Assembly: GCA_019752915.1 (NCBI GenBank)
Contig: JAIELO010000138.1
Coordinates: forward strand, 1 to 6,718
Direction: 5' to 3'
Source: Burkholderiaceae bacterium
GTDB taxonomy: Bacteria; Pseudomonadota; Gammaproteobacteria; Burkholderiales; Burkholderiaceae_D
DNA: 6,718 nucleotides
The notes below the pieces were generated by a model, which saw nothing but the letters and a program-made list of their open reading frames with translations, had not been told where the DNA came from and did not search any database. Below are positions 5,314 through 6,718 of this stretch, piece after piece. Within the stretch, counting starts at the first letter, position 1; each line of letters starts with the position of its first letter. The translations under genes and the position numbers were made by a program.

Positions 5314-6718
5314 TACGTCACCGCACGTTCGGGCGACAGGCGCAACATCCGGTCAAACTCCTCGGCCGGCACGGGGCGCGAGAACAGATAACCCTGCCCA
5401 TAATCGCAACCAGCCTGGGTCAGCAGGTCGCGCTGCTGCTCGGTTTCCACGCCCTCGGCAATCACCCGCAGGCCCAGCTTGTGGGCCATCACGATAATCG
5501 CTTCCGAGAGCGCCATATCGCTGGAATCGGTGGCCAGATTGCGGGTGAAGGAACGGTCGATCTTGAGATAATCGATATCGAACTTTTTCAGATAGGACAG
5601 TGACGAGTAACCGGTGCCGAAATCGTCGAGCGCCACCTGTATCCCGGCATCGCGCAATTGCAGCAGCTTGGCGCTGACGGTGCTATTCACGTCCAGCAGC
5701 AAGCCCTCGGTAATTTCCACCACCAGCGACTGGCCCGGCAAGTCCAGCGTCTGCAACTGCTGCTGCCATTCGACATAGGTACCGTCGTCACGCTGGAATT
5801 CCAGCGGTGACTGGTTGATGCTGACCTGGAACTCGGGATGATGCTCGCTGCGCCAGCGCTGCACCCAGCGCGCCGACTCCTGGAACACCCAGCCACCGAT
5901 CTCGAAAATCAGCCCGCTCGCCTCGGCCAGCGGAATGAAGTCCAGCGGGCTGACCAGACCGCGGGTCGGGTGACGCCAGCGGATCAGCGCCTCGGCCTTG
6001 TGGATGCGGCCCGTCTTCAGGTGCACGATGGGCTGGAAATACAGCTCGAACTGGCCACCTTTGACGGCACTGCGCAAATCATTGGTCAGGCGCATGCGGG
6101 TCAGCGCTTCCACCTGCAGGGCCGGCGTGAAATAGCTGTAGCGGTTGCGCCCCGCGCCTTTGGCCGCATACATGGCCTGATCAGCGTGTTTGAGCAGATC
6201 GTCGATATCGTCGGCATCGTCGGGGTACAGGGTAATGCCGATACTGGCCGAGATGAAGGCTTGCTCCTGGCCCAGCGCGAACGGCTGGCACATCCGGTCA
6301 ATGATGTTCTGGGCGATCACTTCCACCCGTTCCGTACTGTCGAGCTCGCACAGGATCACGGTAAATTCGTCGCCGCCCAGCCGCGCCACCGTGTCCGAAC
6401 GGCGCACACAGTCACTGATGCGGCGCGCCGCCTCGATCAGCAGCACATCACCCTGATGGTGACCCAGCGTATCGTTGACTTCCTTGAAGTGGTCCAGATC
6501 GATGAACAGGATGGCAATCCGGCTGCGACTGCGCTGGCTTTTCAGCAGATCCAGCGCCAGCCGGTCGAGGAACATGCGGCGGTTCGGCAACTGGGTCAGC
6601 GGATCGAAATTGGCCTGCTGCCAGATCAGCGCTTCGCTCTGTTTTTTGTCCGTCACATCTTCGATCATGCACAGATGCAGCGGGTGCTGGTCGGGCGCGG
6701 TTTCGATGGCCGTGACCG
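5313..6718 (-). CDS. PAS-GGDEF-EAL cyclic-di-GMP enzyme, N-terminal part outside window
   Basis: The frame is open to the right edge, so the gene is partial; about 467 residues are visible. The first ones (ending in MIEDVTDKKQSE) look like the end of a PAS/PAC sensor domain, so the Met at 6668 is internal. The GGDEF domain begins at NFDPLTQLPNR. Its signature is intact (6363-6377), the metal-binding Asp lies in FIDLDHFK, and an inhibitory-site RxxD (RRSD) sits five residues before GGDEF. The EAL domain follows, with EAL at 5985-5993. Its other expected catalytic residues are present: Asn in SINQS, Glu in VEITE, both Asp of DDFGTG, Lys in LKIDRSF, Glu in AEGVE and Gln in GQGY. It could therefore make and break c-di-GMP, which controls motility and biofilm; in such hybrids one activity often dominates, and the sequence does not tell which. 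Its stop lies 102 bases before ahpC on the same strand, with no clear terminator between. Confidence 0.95.
   Translation of the reverse strand, partial: VTAIETAPDQHPLHLCMIEDVTDKKQSEALIWQQANFDPLTQLPNRRMFLDRLALDLLKSQRSRSRIAILFIDLDHFKEVNDTLGHHQGDVLLIEAARRISDCVRRSDTVARLGGDEFTVILCELDSTERVEVIAQNIIDRMCQPFALGQEQAFISASIGITLYPDDADDIDDLLKHADQAMYAAKGAGRNRYSYFTPALQVEALTRMRLTNDLRSAVKGGQFELYFQPIVHLKTGRIHKAEALIRWRHPTRGLVSPLDFIPLAEASGLIFEIGGWVFQESARWVQRWRSEHHPEFQVSINQSPLEFQRDDGTYVEWQQQLQTLDLPGQSLVVEITEGLLLDVNSTVSAKLLQLRDAGIQVALDDFGTGYSSLSYLKKFDIDYLKIDRSFTRNLATDSSDMALSEAIIVMAHKLGLRVIAEGVETEQQRDLLTQAGCDYGQGYLFSRPVPAEEFDRMLRLSPERAVT

Noticed and set aside
5289..5314. 7-bp inverted repeat as a terminator of the GGDEF-EAL gene
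   Set aside because: The arms are A/T-rich with a 12-base loop and no T-run follows. The bases are better explained as part of the OxyR-type operator.
6666..6668. Met codon as the start of the GGDEF-EAL protein
   Set aside because: The frame continues to the window edge and the residues before and after it look like the end of a PAS/PAC domain, so the gene starts outside the window.

Overview
The window reads as ordinary chromosome of a betaproteobacterium, probably of the order Neisseriales (Chromobacterium/Vogesella/Silvimonas-like). This rests on the protein flavour (HU-beta, AhpC/AhpF), the GC-rich coding sequence and the gene order. I cannot name a genus. I see no insertion sequence, phage gene, CRISPR array or rRNA.

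Left part, plus strand (1-1189): the 3' end of the lon protease gene carries the catalytic Ser/Lys dyad and ends at a perfect 13-bp hairpin terminator. Next comes hupB (nucleoid protein HU-beta), with its own good sigma70-type promoter, a structured leader and a TTG start codon. Two tRNA genes, tRNA-Val(UAC) and tRNA-Asp(GUC), follow and are closed by a 12-bp TTCG-loop terminator. The lon-hupB order is the one known from E. coli; here tRNAs occupy the place where ppiD follows in E. coli.

Middle, plus strand (1190-2941): a two-gene unit. A 160-residue stand-alone cyclic-nucleotide-binding-fold protein (TTG start, no DNA-binding domain) overlaps by 4 bp (ATGA) a 375-residue AI-2E-family membrane transporter/permease. 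A 13-bp hairpin lies between this unit and the convergent ahpF gene and can terminate both strands.

Right part, minus strand (2963-6718): an ahpC-ahpF operon for peroxide detoxification. AhpF passes electrons from NADH through FAD and two CxxC pairs to AhpC, which reduces H2O2 and organic peroxides. Upstream of ahpC there is a four-block match (13 of 16 bases) to the OxyR consensus, placed one base upstream of a -35/-10 promoter, as expected for peroxide-activated transcription. A strong hairpin between ahpC and ahpF may keep AhpC above AhpF. Further upstream on the same strand is the C-terminal part of a PAS-GGDEF-EAL cyclic-di-GMP enzyme, cut by the window edge, with both catalytic domains apparently intact.

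I did not find a clearly new biological system. The items most worth a second look are the OxyR-type operator, the coupled cNMP-fold/AI-2E pair with an altered phosphate-binding cassette, the ahpC-ahpF hairpin, and the hupB leader with a two-codon AUG-AUA-stop reading frame.
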